DNA of 64,000 nt from Pseudomonadota bacterium (GTDB lineage Bacteria; Pseudomonadota; Gammaproteobacteria; Steroidobacterales; Steroidobacteraceae): assembly GCA_037200975.1 (NCBI GenBank), contig JBBCGI010000001.1:1798001-1862000 (forward strand), read 5' to 3'. Positions 1-8,067 of this stretch are shown here, piece after piece. Under the pieces are notes generated by a model. It had not been told where the DNA came from. It saw only the letters and a list, made by a program, of their open reading frames with translations, and searched no databases. The number at the start of each line of letters is the position of its first letter. Within the stretch, counting starts at the first letter, position 1. The position numbers were made by a program, and so were the translations under genes.

Positions 1-940
1 CGCGCAACGCAGCGACGTGGTCCGGTCGTGCATTCAAGGCGGGGATGTAGTGATACTTCTCGCCACCGGCGGCGAGGAATACGTCGCGATTCTCCATGGC
101 GATTTCCTCGAGTGTTTCGAGACAGTCCGCGGCGAAGCCCGGGCAGATCACGCTCACACTGGCGATGCCGCGTTTCGGCATTCCCGCCAGCAGCTCGCTG
201 GTGTACGGCTGCAGCCAGCGAGCGCGCCCGAACCGCGACTGGAACGACAGACTCCACGCATCCGCGGCCAGGCCTAACTTCTGCGCCAGCAGCGCCGCGG
301 TACGCTGGCAATGGGCGCGATACGGATCGCCCCGCGTGACGAAGAGCTCCGGGATGCCGTGGAAGGACATGAGCAGGTGGCGCGCGCCGCCCGCTTCGCG
401 CCAGTGCTCCCGCACACTCGCGGCAAGCGCGTCGATGTAGCCAGGCTGCCGGTGATATTCGGAGATGAAGCGCAGCGCTGGAACGTGGCGCAGCGCTCCC
501 AATGCGGCGGTCACCTGGTCGAACACGGCACCGGTGGATGCGCCGCAGTACTGCGGAAACATCGGCAGCGCGATGATCTCGTCCACACCTGCGGCGCGAA
601 GTGCGGCGATCGCCTGCGGCACCGTGGCTCCGCCGGTATAGAGCATGGCGAGTGCCACCGGGATCTCTTCGGCTCGCAACGACTCTTCGAGCGCGCGGCG
701 CAATGCTTCGCTTTCGAGCGCGAGCGGCGACCCGCGGGGCGTCCAGATCGCGGCGTACTTTTTCGCACTCGCGCGTGGGCGAATCCGCAGGATGATGCCG
801 TGCAGGATCGGCCACCACAGCAGCCGCGGCAGCTCGACCACGCGCGGATCGCCCAACAAGCCGGCGAGGAAGGCGCGTACGTCACGCGTCGCGAGGGTCG
901 CGGGGGTGCCGGAGTTGACCAGCAGCACGCCGGATTTCAT
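1..940 (-). CDS. hemH: Ferrochelatase HemH (3' end beyond window)
   Basis: Inserts ferrous iron into protoporphyrin IX, the last step of haem synthesis. The frame is open from an ATG at 940 to the left edge, about 313 residues, so the C-terminus is missing. It begins MKSGVLLVNSGTP, the usual ferrochelatase opening. Near the edge it carries CPGFAADCLETLEE, a strongly conserved family motif, and mid-protein it has SFHGIPE with the metal-binding histidine. The ATG overlaps the TGA of hemF (ATGA), so translation is probably coupled. It is the last visible gene of the leftward haem operon. Family call is secure; only the end is unknown. Confidence 0.95.
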   Translation of the reverse strand, partial: MKSGVLLVNSGTPATLATRDVRAFLAGLLGDPRVVELPRLLWWPILHGIILRIRPRASAKKYAAIWTPRGSPLALESEALRRALEESLRAEEIPVALAMLYTGGATVPQAIAALRAAGVDEIIALPMFPQYCGASTGAVFDQVTAALGALRHVPALRFISEYHRQPGYIDALAASVREHWREAGGARHLLMSFHGIPELFVTRGDPYRAHCQRTAALLAQKLGLAADAWSLSFQSRFGRARWLQPYTSELLAGMPKRGIASVSVICPGFAADCLETLEEIAMENRDVFLAAGGEKYHYIPALNARPDHVAALR

Positions 941-1881
941 GCCTCGTCCAGCCAGTCGCGCGGCTGCAGATAGTCCGCCAGCCGCGCCTCGGGCGTACCC
1001 GGCGCCGGACGGTAGTCGTAGCGCCACTCGGCCCGCGGCGGCATGGACATCAGCAGCGATTCCGTGCGCGCTTGCGATTGCAATCCGAAACGCGTGCCGC
1101 GGTCGAACGCCAGGTTGAACTCGACGTAGCGGCCACGTCGCAGGCGCTGGAAATCCTGCTCGCGCGCGCCAAACGGCGTCGCGGCGCGGGCGCGTACGAC
1201 CTGCGTGTAAGTCTCCAAATAGGCATCGCCGATGCGGCGGATCAACGCGAAACAATGCTCGAACCCGCCGCCGATCTGCGGCGTCGAGTGGTTCAGATCG
1301 TCGGCGAACAAGCCGCCGATGCCGCGGGTTTCCCCGCGATGCGGCAGCCAGAAATACTTGTCGCAGGCGTCCTTGAGCAGCGCATAGGCCTGCGTGCCGG
1401 CCGGCTCGCAGGCGGCACGCGCCGCTTCATGCCAGGCGCGCGCGTCCTCGTCGAATGGATAGACAGGAGTCAGGTCGAAGCCGCCACCGAACCACCACAC
1501 TTCTCCCCCACGCGCGGTGAACAGCCGGACGTTGGCATGCGATGTCGGCGCATAGGGATTCACCGGGTGAACCACGCAGCTGGTGCCCATCGCGCGAAAC
1601 GGCTGACCCGCGAGCTCCGTGTGCCGTTCGCTGGCCGCCGCGGGTAGTTTGGCACCGGTGACGTCGCTGAAGGCCACGCCGGCGCGGTCGAAGGTCGCGC
1701 CATTCTCTATGACGGACAGGCGACCGCTACCACTCAGCACATCGCCGGGGGGACGCTGCCATTCGTCGCGCCGCTGCGGGTTTGCCGGATCGAGCGACTG
1801 CCAGCGCTCCGTGAGCCGGGTGTGCAGGCCGAGAAAGTACTCCCGCGCCGCTTCGATCTCGGCGCTGCCGATACCGCTCAC
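937..1881 (-). CDS. hemF: Oxygen-dependent coproporphyrinogen III oxidase HemF
   Basis: Decarboxylates coproporphyrinogen III to protoporphyrinogen IX using O2, in the cytoplasm. The protein is 314 residues, close to the roughly 300 of the family. It shows the signature VWWFGGGFDLTP and the downstream block GETRGIGGLFADDLN, both diagnostic. The ATG start at 1881 overlaps the stop of the response-regulator gene by four bases (ATGA), and its own stop overlaps hemH in the same way. An oxygen-requiring enzyme at this step fits an aerobic lifestyle. No oxygen-independent HemN is seen here, nor any protoporphyrinogen oxidase. Confidence 0.97.
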   Translation of the reverse strand: MSGIGSAEIEAAREYFLGLHTRLTERWQSLDPANPQRRDEWQRPPGDVLSGSGRLSVIENGATFDRAGVAFSDVTGAKLPAAASERHTELAGQPFRAMGTSCVVHPVNPYAPTSHANVRLFTARGGEVWWFGGGFDLTPVYPFDEDARAWHEAARAACEPAGTQAYALLKDACDKYFWLPHRGETRGIGGLFADDLNHSTPQIGGGFEHCFALIRRIGDAYLETYTQVVRARAATPFGAREQDFQRLRRGRYVEFNLAFDRGTRFGLQSQARTESLLMSMPPRAEWRYDYRPAPGTPEARLADYLQPRDWLDEA

Positions 1882-2570
1882 GGCGCGCTCCTGAAGAGAT
1901 ACCCGCGGCCGCGCAGGGTGACGATGTGCACGGGATTTTCGGGGTCGGGCTCGAACAACTTGCGCAGCCGCAGGATGAAATTGTCGACCGTGCGGTCGGT
2001 GGGGAATTGATCCATTCCCCAGACTTCTTCGAGCAGGTCGGTGCGCGTCAAGGCACGGTTCTCGTTCGCCGAGAACACCTCCATCAATCGCAGCTCCTTG
2101 TCCGACAGCGACACTTCACCTTCGTTGGTCAGCGCCTGGCCGGTGTCGAAACGCACCCAGTACGCGGCGAATACCAGTCGCGGCGGTGCCGATACCGGGC
2201 GCCCGCTCGCGCGCCGCAGCAACGCGCGCACGCGCGCCAGCAGCTCGTTGACGTCGAAAGGCTTTGGTAGATAGTCGTCCGCGCCGGCGTCGAGACCGCG
2301 TACCTTGGAGGTGGTGTCGCTGCGCGCCGTGAGCATGAGGATGGGCGCACGCACGCCCTGGTCGCGCGCCCAGCGCGTCAACGCGAAACCATCGCCGCCC
2401 GGCAACATGACGTCGAGAATCGCGAGCTGGAAGTCCTGTTTGGCCAGGATCTGTTTACCCTGCTCGAAATCCTCCGCGGCGACGATCTCGTAACCCGCGT
2501 GCCGCAGGTTTACCGCGACCAGCTCGCGCACCAGCCGTTCGTCCTCGACGATGGCAATGCGGTCAACCAT
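1878..2570 (-). CDS. OmpR/PhoB-family response regulator inside the haem operon
   Basis: DNA-binding response regulator of 230 residues. The receiver domain (about 1-120) has the acidic pocket E9-D10, the phospho-acceptor D53 in ILDVMLPGGDG and the YLPKPF lysine. A C-terminal winged helix (about 130-228) has the OmpR-type recognition region around NFILRLRKL and ends GRGYLF. It overlaps the kinase gene by eight bases and hemF by four, so it is translated with the haem genes. Its target is not shown by the sequence. The direct repeat at 7999-8016 in front of hemE and hemD has the spacing expected for this family and is the obvious candidate. I do not recognise a named orthologue. Confidence 0.93.
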   Translation of the reverse strand: MVDRIAIVEDERLVRELVAVNLRHAGYEIVAAEDFEQGKQILAKQDFQLAILDVMLPGGDGFALTRWARDQGVRAPILMLTARSDTTSKVRGLDAGADDYLPKPFDVNELLARVRALLRRASGRPVSAPPRLVFAAYWVRFDTGQALTNEGEVSLSDKELRLMEVFSANENRALTRTDLLEEVWGMDQFPTDRTVDNFILRLRKLFEPDPENPVHIVTLRGRGYLFRSAP

Positions 2571-3594
2571 GCGCCGCGCCTTCCGACCCGAGCGGCAGGG
2601 TCGGGTGAGGCGCCAGCATCAGGGTGACGCTGAACACCGCGCCCAGACCCGGCCCCGCGCTATGCGCCGACACGTCGCCACCCATGCGGCGCGCGAGCTG
2701 CCGCGCGATCCCGAGCCCGAGACCCGCGCCGTGCGTAATACCTTCGCCGCTGCCGCGATTGTGGATGTCGAACAGTTTCTCCGCGGCATTCGGCGCGAAT
2801 CCGCGGCCCTGGTCGCTGATGTCGAGCCGCCAGCGGCCCTCACTCACGCCGGCCGCGATCCGCACACTGCCGCCGCCATATTTCTGCGCGTTGTCGAGCA
2901 GGTTTTCGAGAATCACGCGCAGTCCGTCGCGATCCGCCAGCACCGCGACCGCATCGACGACCGCAATCTGGACATCGCCGCCGCTGGCAGTGCGCGACCG
3001 ATGTGCGAGCAGGTCGGCGATGAAACGGGCCGCGTCGATACGTTGCACGCCGGCGCGCGGGTCGCGCGACATGGCGCGCTGGTAGGCAAGGATGGTTTCC
3101 GCCAGGTGTTCGAGCCGGTCGCATTCGAGCTGGCCGAGCTGAATCAATTCGGCGCGTTGCGCGTCGGGAATACTGCCGATCGCCAGACTCTGCAGCAGCC
3201 CCTTTACGCCCGCCACCGGCGTCTTGAATTCGTGGCTGGTGAACTGCAGCAGCTTTTCCATGTCCTCACGCTGCTGCTTGCGCCGTTGCGCCAGCAGGAA
3301 CAGCAACACGAGACTGCCCGAGAGCAGCAAGCCTAACAACGTGGATTCGCCCACCAGCATCACATTGCGCCGGTCGTGATGCGCCGCGAGCTCGACCTGG
3401 CGCTCGGCCACCTGCTGCGTGGTCAGCTCGACGCGCGTGCCGAGCAGTTCGCGCTCGAGCATCTCGTTGGTGCGCATCTCGCCGCGCAGCAGGATGGTCC
3501 ACCACACGACCAATGCGGCGGTCGTGACCAACGTCACGCCGAGCACGATGAGCTCGGCGCGTTCCGCGAACCACTGTCTGAATCCGCTGCGCAT
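2563..3594 (-). CDS. Membrane sensor histidine kinase inside the haem operon
   Basis: Partner of the downstream regulator, 343 residues. It has two membrane segments (about 14-36 and 84-102) around a short periplasmic loop of about 48 residues, then a HisKA box FTSHEFKTP with H121, an N-box NLLDNAQKYG, and G-boxes DQGRGF and GAGLGLGI. There is no PAS, HAMP or recognisable ligand domain, so the signal may be sensed by the short loop or within the membrane. Its ATG sits in a TGATG junction with the hemL stop. Placement between hemL and hemF suggests that it reports on haem, porphyrin or redox state, but this is inference. Confidence 0.92.
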   Translation of the reverse strand: MRSGFRQWFAERAELIVLGVTLVTTAALVVWWTILLRGEMRTNEMLERELLGTRVELTTQQVAERQVELAAHHDRRNVMLVGESTLLGLLLSGSLVLLFLLAQRRKQQREDMEKLLQFTSHEFKTPVAGVKGLLQSLAIGSIPDAQRAELIQLGQLECDRLEHLAETILAYQRAMSRDPRAGVQRIDAARFIADLLAHRSRTASGGDVQIAVVDAVAVLADRDGLRVILENLLDNAQKYGGGSVRIAAGVSEGRWRLDISDQGRGFAPNAAEKLFDIHNRGSGEGITHGAGLGLGIARQLARRMGGDVSAHSAGPGLGAVFSVTLMLAPHPTLPLGSEGAAHG

Positions 3595-4931
3595 CAGGTC
3601 CTGTCGTTGCTGGCCAGCACGTCGAGCAGTTTATCGATATCCGCCGTGGTGTGAGCCGCGGACAGGAAACAGACCTCGTACGCCGACGGCGGCAGGTACA
3701 CGCCGCGCGCCAGCCAGCCGCGGTAACGCGCATGGTAGTCGGTGATGGCGTTGGCGGTGATGGATGAAGCCGCCACGGGCAACGTGGCATTGACGTCGAA
3801 ATACGGCCAGACGATCGGGCCGACACGCGGCAGCTGCGCCTGGTTCCTGAGAGCATGCTTCGCGAAGGCCGCGTCGAGGTGTTTGCCTAACATCTCGATG
3901 TGCCGGTAGGCGCCGCCTTCGGCGAGCTCGGTCAAAGTGGCGATGCCGGCCGCCAGGCAGACTGGATTGCCCGCCATCGTACCCGCCTGGTAAACCGGCC
4001 CGAGCGGCGCCAGCTGCTTGAGCAATGCGTGTTTGCCGAGCACCGCCGCAACCGGCAGGCCACCGCCAACGATCTTGCCGAGCGTGGTGAGGTCGGGCTC
4101 CACGCCTGACACCTTGTCGTAGCCGTGGTAGCCGAAGCGGAATCCGGTGATGACTTCGTCGAAGATCAGCACCGTGCCATTCGCACGCGTGAGTTCGCGC
4201 AACTTCCGCAGATACTCGTGCGACTGGATCAGCAGACCGTTGTTGGCCGGCAGAGGTTCGATGATCGCCGCGGCGATGTCCTTGCCCTGCTCCCGGAATG
4301 CCTGTTCCAGCGCAGCGACGTCGCCGAGCGGAATGACCAGCGTGTCGGCCGCGACCTGCGCGGGCACCCCGGCGCTGTCGGCAAGCCCCTGCGTGATCAC
4401 GCCGCTGCCCGCCTTGACCATCAGCGAATCGACATGACCGTGGTAGCAGCCGTCGAACTTGAGGATCCGCCGGCGGCCGTTGGAGGCGCGCGCCAGACGC
4501 ACTGCGGTGGCCACCGCCTCCGTGCCGCTGACCACGAAGCGCACCTGATCGGCATATGGATAGGCCGCCAGCACGCGCTCCGCGAGTTCGCCTTCGCCGC
4601 GATACGCGGTGCCGAAGGCGAGCCCGTCCGCGGCGGCGCGCTGCACGGCTTCGACCACGCGCGGGTGCGCGTGCCCGAGGATCAGCGGACCCCACGCCAT
4701 GCAGAAGTCGAGGTAACGATTGCCGTCTTCGTCGGTGGCGTGCGCACCTTGCGCCTGCTTGAAGAAGATAGGCGTGCCGCCGACCTTGCGGAAGGCGCGT
4801 ACCGGGCTCGAGACGCCCGCCGGGATCAGCGCTTCAGCGCGGGCGTATAACGCGGCCGAACGCGCGAGCGGCAGTTTCTGAGAGGTCGATGGGCTTGCAG
4901 CCGGCGACGGCTCCGCGGATGAATGAGTCAC
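3594..4931 (-). CDS. hemL: Glutamate-1-semialdehyde 2,1-aminomutase HemL
   Basis: PLP enzyme converting glutamate-1-semialdehyde to 5-aminolevulinate, the second C5-pathway step. It has family landmarks ALIPAGVSSPVRAF, the SGTEA block, FDEVITGFR, and the PLP lysine K286 in TTLGKIVGGGLP. The start used is GTG at 4931, with a purine-rich GGGGAA about nine bases upstream. No later ATG exists before the conserved core, and the mature homologous region begins near residue 24. This start makes a 98-base overlap with the end of hemC, unusual beside the four-base overlaps of its neighbours. The enzyme call is certain; the start is likely but unproven. Confidence 0.95.
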   Translation of the reverse strand: MTHSSAEPSPAASPSTSQKLPLARSAALYARAEALIPAGVSSPVRAFRKVGGTPIFFKQAQGAHATDEDGNRYLDFCMAWGPLILGHAHPRVVEAVQRAAADGLAFGTAYRGEGELAERVLAAYPYADQVRFVVSGTEAVATAVRLARASNGRRRILKFDGCYHGHVDSLMVKAGSGVITQGLADSAGVPAQVAADTLVIPLGDVAALEQAFREQGKDIAAAIIEPLPANNGLLIQSHEYLRKLRELTRANGTVLIFDEVITGFRFGYHGYDKVSGVEPDLTTLGKIVGGGLPVAAVLGKHALLKQLAPLGPVYQAGTMAGNPVCLAAGIATLTELAEGGAYRHIEMLGKHLDAAFAKHALRNQAQLPRVGPIVWPYFDVNATLPVAASSITANAITDYHARYRGWLARGVYLPPSAYEVCFLSAAHTTADIDKLLDVLASNDRT

Positions 4932-5829
4932 GTTGGGATTCCCCGGTCTGATTGAGTGGCAAGTCTTGCGGAAGATCGATGCTGCGCGCCGCCCAGCCGC
5001 GCTCGGTGGCGAGTCCCAGGTGCGCGCGCGTGCACGTCACGTAACAGCCGAAAGGCGTCGAGCAACCGCCCTCGATGACGCGCAGGAAATCGCGCTCCCA
5101 GCGCGTGGCCGCCACGCAGCCGGCATCGGCCAGCATGCCGATCTGCGCCTCGATTTCAGCATCGCCGACGCGGCACTGCGCGGCCAGCGCACCCTGCCCG
5201 GGCGCAGGGATCCACCATTCCGGTGGCAATTCGATCACGGCAAACGCCGACAGATCGAGCCCGAGACGTGTGAGACCCGCGGCCGCCAGCACGATGGCAT
5301 CGACATTCACGCCCTCGGCGAGCCGGCGCAGCCGGGTGGGCACGTTGCCGCGCAGCGGCACCGAAACCGCCTGCGGCGCGAACCGGCCTAACAAGGCGCC
5401 GCGGCGCAACGACGACGCGCCGACCCGCGCGCCTTCCTTGAGCGGCAGCAGGCCGTCTTCACGCGGCGCAAAGAATTCGTGGCGTATCAGCAGCCAGTCG
5501 GCCGCGGTCGCGCGCGGGAGGATGGTGTGATTCAGCAATCCCTCCGGCATCGCGGTCGGCAGGTCCTTCAACGAATGGACCACCAGGTCGATGCGCCGGT
5601 CGAGCAGGGCTAGCTCGAGCTCGCGCGTGAAGAACCCTTTCTCCATCTTGCCGACCAGCAACGGCGACTGGTCGAGATCGCCGCGCGTGGCGATCACGGT
5701 GATTTCCGATTTCCACGCGGGTAACGGCGCGGCCTTGCGCAGCTCGGCCAGGACCGTGCGTGATTGCCACAGCGCGAGGTCGCTGCCACGAGAGCCGATC
5801 TGCCGGTTACCCGTCGAGCCGCTGCTCAT
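4834..5829 (-). CDS. hemC: Hydroxymethylbilane synthase (porphobilinogen deaminase) HemC
   Basis: Polymerises four porphobilinogens to hydroxymethylbilane. It is 331 residues, starting at the ATG that overlaps the hemA stop (ATGA). It has the RGSDLALWQ opening, the catalytic aspartate in HSLKDLPT (D89), the LRGNVPTRL block and the dipyrromethane-cofactor cysteine C256 in EGGCSTPFG. Domains 1-2 are recognisable. Domain 3 after the cofactor cysteine is unlike the usual gammaproteobacterial sequence, and its last 32 or so codons overlap the start of hemL. The HSLKDLPT form resembles cyanobacterial and other non-enteric enzymes, so this gene may have a different history from its neighbours. Confidence 0.93.
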   Translation of the reverse strand: MSSGSTGNRQIGSRGSDLALWQSRTVLAELRKAAPLPAWKSEITVIATRGDLDQSPLLVGKMEKGFFTRELELALLDRRIDLVVHSLKDLPTAMPEGLLNHTILPRATAADWLLIRHEFFAPREDGLLPLKEGARVGASSLRRGALLGRFAPQAVSVPLRGNVPTRLRRLAEGVNVDAIVLAAAGLTRLGLDLSAFAVIELPPEWWIPAPGQGALAAQCRVGDAEIEAQIGMLADAGCVAATRWERDFLRVIEGGCSTPFGCYVTCTRAHLGLATERGWAARSIDLPQDLPLNQTGESQRDSFIRGAVAGCKPIDLSETAARAFGRVIRPR

Positions 5830-6902
5830 GGGGTTTCCCGCCGCGCCGCGCAGATGAATTCGTGCAGCACCGCGTTCATTTCCGAGGTCAGCTTGCGGGC
5901 TCGCTGCGGCGGCAATCCTTCGAGCAGGCCGGGTAGTTTGTTCTGCATGAATTCCGAGCGCATGGCGGTCATGGTCGCCAGTGTGTCGCTGGGTGGCGGT
6001 GCCAGCAACGTCTGGCACACTTTCTCCGCGCTGGCGGCGCACTCGGCATCGAGCGCGGTATATTCGTTTTCCGGCAGCACCGCGCCGTTGCCGTCCAGTA
6101 GTTCGTCGAGCGCGGTAAGCTGCCAGCCCGGCGCCGCGGCCAACTGCAGCGGACTGCCGAGATCGAACACCGCGCGGCCGCCGCCCTCGGGCAGCGTCAA
6201 CCATGCCTGTGGCGCGCCGGAGGCGACGATCACCGTGCGTGCGCGTGCCACGGCACCTTCGAAGGCGCGCATGCTGGCGCGATTGAAACTCTCCACCGCG
6301 GTGAAACCCGCGTCCGCCAGCGCGCGCAACGTCGCGCGGCCGATCTCGCCGAGACCGAATACCGCGATGGGTGCATCGCGCGGCAGCTCGGCCATCCGCT
6401 GCAATACCAGCGCCTGGACGCCACCGGTGCGTCCCTGCGGCAGGATGCGCCGCGCGCGATTGAGCATCTCGCCGACGCCGCGCCAGGCGACGTGCAGATT
6501 GCGGCACACCGTGCCGGCCTCGTGCGCGCGTTCGAAGGATCGCAACACCTGATTGCCGATGGCATGTTCGCCCTGCGCGACGGAGTCGAGCCCGGCCGCG
6601 ACGCGCAGCAGTCCACCTACCGCAGCCGCGCCGTGGCGCGCACGCGGCCGCAGGTGGTCGGGGTTTTCGGCGGCGCCGATCAGCGCCGCACCGAACAGCT
6701 CGGCCGCCCAGGACGGGCGCGCCGAAGCCAGCAACCACTCCACGCGCGCGCAGCTCTCGATGCGCACGATGCCAGTGACTTCACCGGCGTCGAGCAGTTG
6801 TTTGGACGGGCCGCTTGCCTCGGAGTCGAAGGCCGCGAGCGCCGCGCGCACCGCCGAGGGTGCCTCGCGATAACTCATGCCGACCAGGGCAAGCGGAATC
6901 AT
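5826..6902 (-). CDS. hemA: Glutamyl-tRNA reductase HemA, short divergent form
   Basis: Reduces glutamyl-tRNA to glutamate-1-semialdehyde with NADPH, the committed step of the C5 pathway. It is 358 residues against about 420 in E. coli, with a shortened C-terminal dimerisation helix. It keeps the catalytic cysteine C51 (in ESCARVEW), the GLDSVAQGE block and a nucleotide-binding VFGLGEIGRA. The residues around the cysteine and after GE differ from the common pattern. ATG 6902 is chosen because it begins MIPLALVGMSYREAP and lies five bases after the hemE stop. A longer open frame upstream is only the hemE shadow. Confidence 0.9.
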   Translation of the reverse strand: MIPLALVGMSYREAPSAVRAALAAFDSEASGPSKQLLDAGEVTGIVRIESCARVEWLLASARPSWAAELFGAALIGAAENPDHLRPRARHGAAAVGGLLRVAAGLDSVAQGEHAIGNQVLRSFERAHEAGTVCRNLHVAWRGVGEMLNRARRILPQGRTGGVQALVLQRMAELPRDAPIAVFGLGEIGRATLRALADAGFTAVESFNRASMRAFEGAVARARTVIVASGAPQAWLTLPEGGGRAVFDLGSPLQLAAAPGWQLTALDELLDGNGAVLPENEYTALDAECAASAEKVCQTLLAPPPSDTLATMTAMRSEFMQNKLPGLLEGLPPQRARKLTSEMNAVLHEFICAARRETP

Positions 6903-6907
6903 GACGC

Positions 6908-7942
6908 TTACGCGAATTCCGCCGCGGTCTCGACCAGCGCGGCGACGGTTTCCGGCGGCGTGCCCGGCAGGATGCCGTGCCCGAGATTGAGGATGCAGCG
7001 TTTGCCGCCGCTGGTGCGCTGCATCGTTTCCAGCAACGCCCGCGTGCGCTGGCGGATGACGTCCGCGCTGCCTAACAACAGCACCGGATCGATGTTTCCC
7101 TGCAGCAGGTGGTCCGGGTACAGGTCGCGCGCGACCTGCCATTCGGTGCGCCAGTCGAGCGAAAATCCCGTGACGCCGCTCTCGCCCAGCAAGGGAAGCA
7201 GGTGATGGCCGCCGCGCACGAACAGCAACGTCGGTACGTTCCTCGCGTTGAGTTTCGCGGTGATGCGCTGCAGGGCCGGCAACGCGAAGTCGCGGTATTC
7301 GTCCGGCGCGAGCAGCCCGCCCCACGAATCGAACAACTGCACGGCGTCGGCGCCGGCGTCCACCTGCGCCAGCAGCAGATCCGCAACCACGTCGGCGATG
7401 GAGCCGAGCGCGCGGCGCGCCAAGTCCGGATCGCGATGCATGAGCGTGCGGGCTTCGCGGAAATCCTCGCTACCGCCGCCCTCGACGCAGTAGGCGAACA
7501 AGGTGAAGGGCGCGCCTGCGAACCCGAGGATGCCGTAACGGCCATCGAGCGTTTTCTTGAGATGCGCGACGGCGCGCGGCAGATAGGCAATGCGGTCGAG
7601 CACGCCGTCGAGCTGCCAGGCATCGTAATCGGCGGCGCTGCGCAGCGGCTTCGCGATGCGCGGTCCTTCGCCGGGACCGAAGGTCACACCCAGACCCATC
7701 GCCAGCGGCACGACCAGGATGTCGGAGAAGACGATCGCCGCGTCGAGCGCGTAGCGATCGAGCGGCTCCAATGCCGCGCGCGTGGACAATTCGGGGTTCT
7801 GGCACACGTCCCAAAAGCTGTGTTCGGCGCGCAGGGCGCGATAACCCGGCAGATAGCGGCCCGCCTGTCGCATGAGCCACACGGGAGGGCGATCGACGGC
7901 ATCGCCGTGCAACGCCGCCAGGAAACGCTCGCGCGATTGCAT
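6908..7942 (-). CDS. hemE: Uroporphyrinogen decarboxylase HemE
   Basis: Decarboxylates uroporphyrinogen III to coproporphyrinogen III. It is 344 residues with signature 1 (PPVWLMRQAGRYLPGYR) close to the N-terminus and signature 2 (GFAGAPFTLFAYCVEGGGS) mid-protein. The frame is open to 8068, but the start is placed at ATG 7942: family proteins begin a few residues before signature 1, and a GGAG lies eleven bases upstream. The longer version would run into the hemD start. It is the first gene of the leftward haem operon and is divergent from hemD. Confidence 0.96.
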   Translation of the reverse strand: MQSRERFLAALHGDAVDRPPVWLMRQAGRYLPGYRALRAEHSFWDVCQNPELSTRAALEPLDRYALDAAIVFSDILVVPLAMGLGVTFGPGEGPRIAKPLRSAADYDAWQLDGVLDRIAYLPRAVAHLKKTLDGRYGILGFAGAPFTLFAYCVEGGGSEDFREARTLMHRDPDLARRALGSIADVVADLLLAQVDAGADAVQLFDSWGGLLAPDEYRDFALPALQRITAKLNARNVPTLLFVRGGHHLLPLLGESGVTGFSLDWRTEWQVARDLYPDHLLQGNIDPVLLLGSADVIRQRTRALLETMQRTSGGKRCILNLGHGILPGTPPETVAALVETAAEFA

Positions 7943-8067
7943 CGGACGGTAAACTCCAGGGAAATCAACCACGAGCGTACGTGCGTGCGCGTTCCGATCT
8001 GTCACAGCTATGTCACGGCTGGAACGCGTCGGCGAATACGCAGCTAACATCCCCGACGGAGCCGCCA
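7943..8067. promoter_or_regulatory. hemE/hemD divergent promoter region with OmpR/PhoB-type direct repeat
   Basis: 125 bases between divergent hemE and hemD. At 7999-8016 two seven-base repeats (CTGTCAC and ATGTCAC) are separated by AGCT, giving an 11-bp period, the layout of Pho-box-like sites bound by OmpR/PhoB regulators. They are flanked symmetrically by GCGTTCC (7989-7995) and GGAACGC (8021-8027). ACGGAG at 8056-8061 is the hemD ribosome-binding site. Clear sigma-70 boxes were not found. Binding by the operon's own response regulator is inference. Confidence 0.6.

Noticed and set aside
4834-6738. A 634-residue open frame on the minus strand spanning hemC and beyond
   Set aside because: Only the part from 5829 carries HemC motifs; the rest is another frame of hemA without recognisable protein features.
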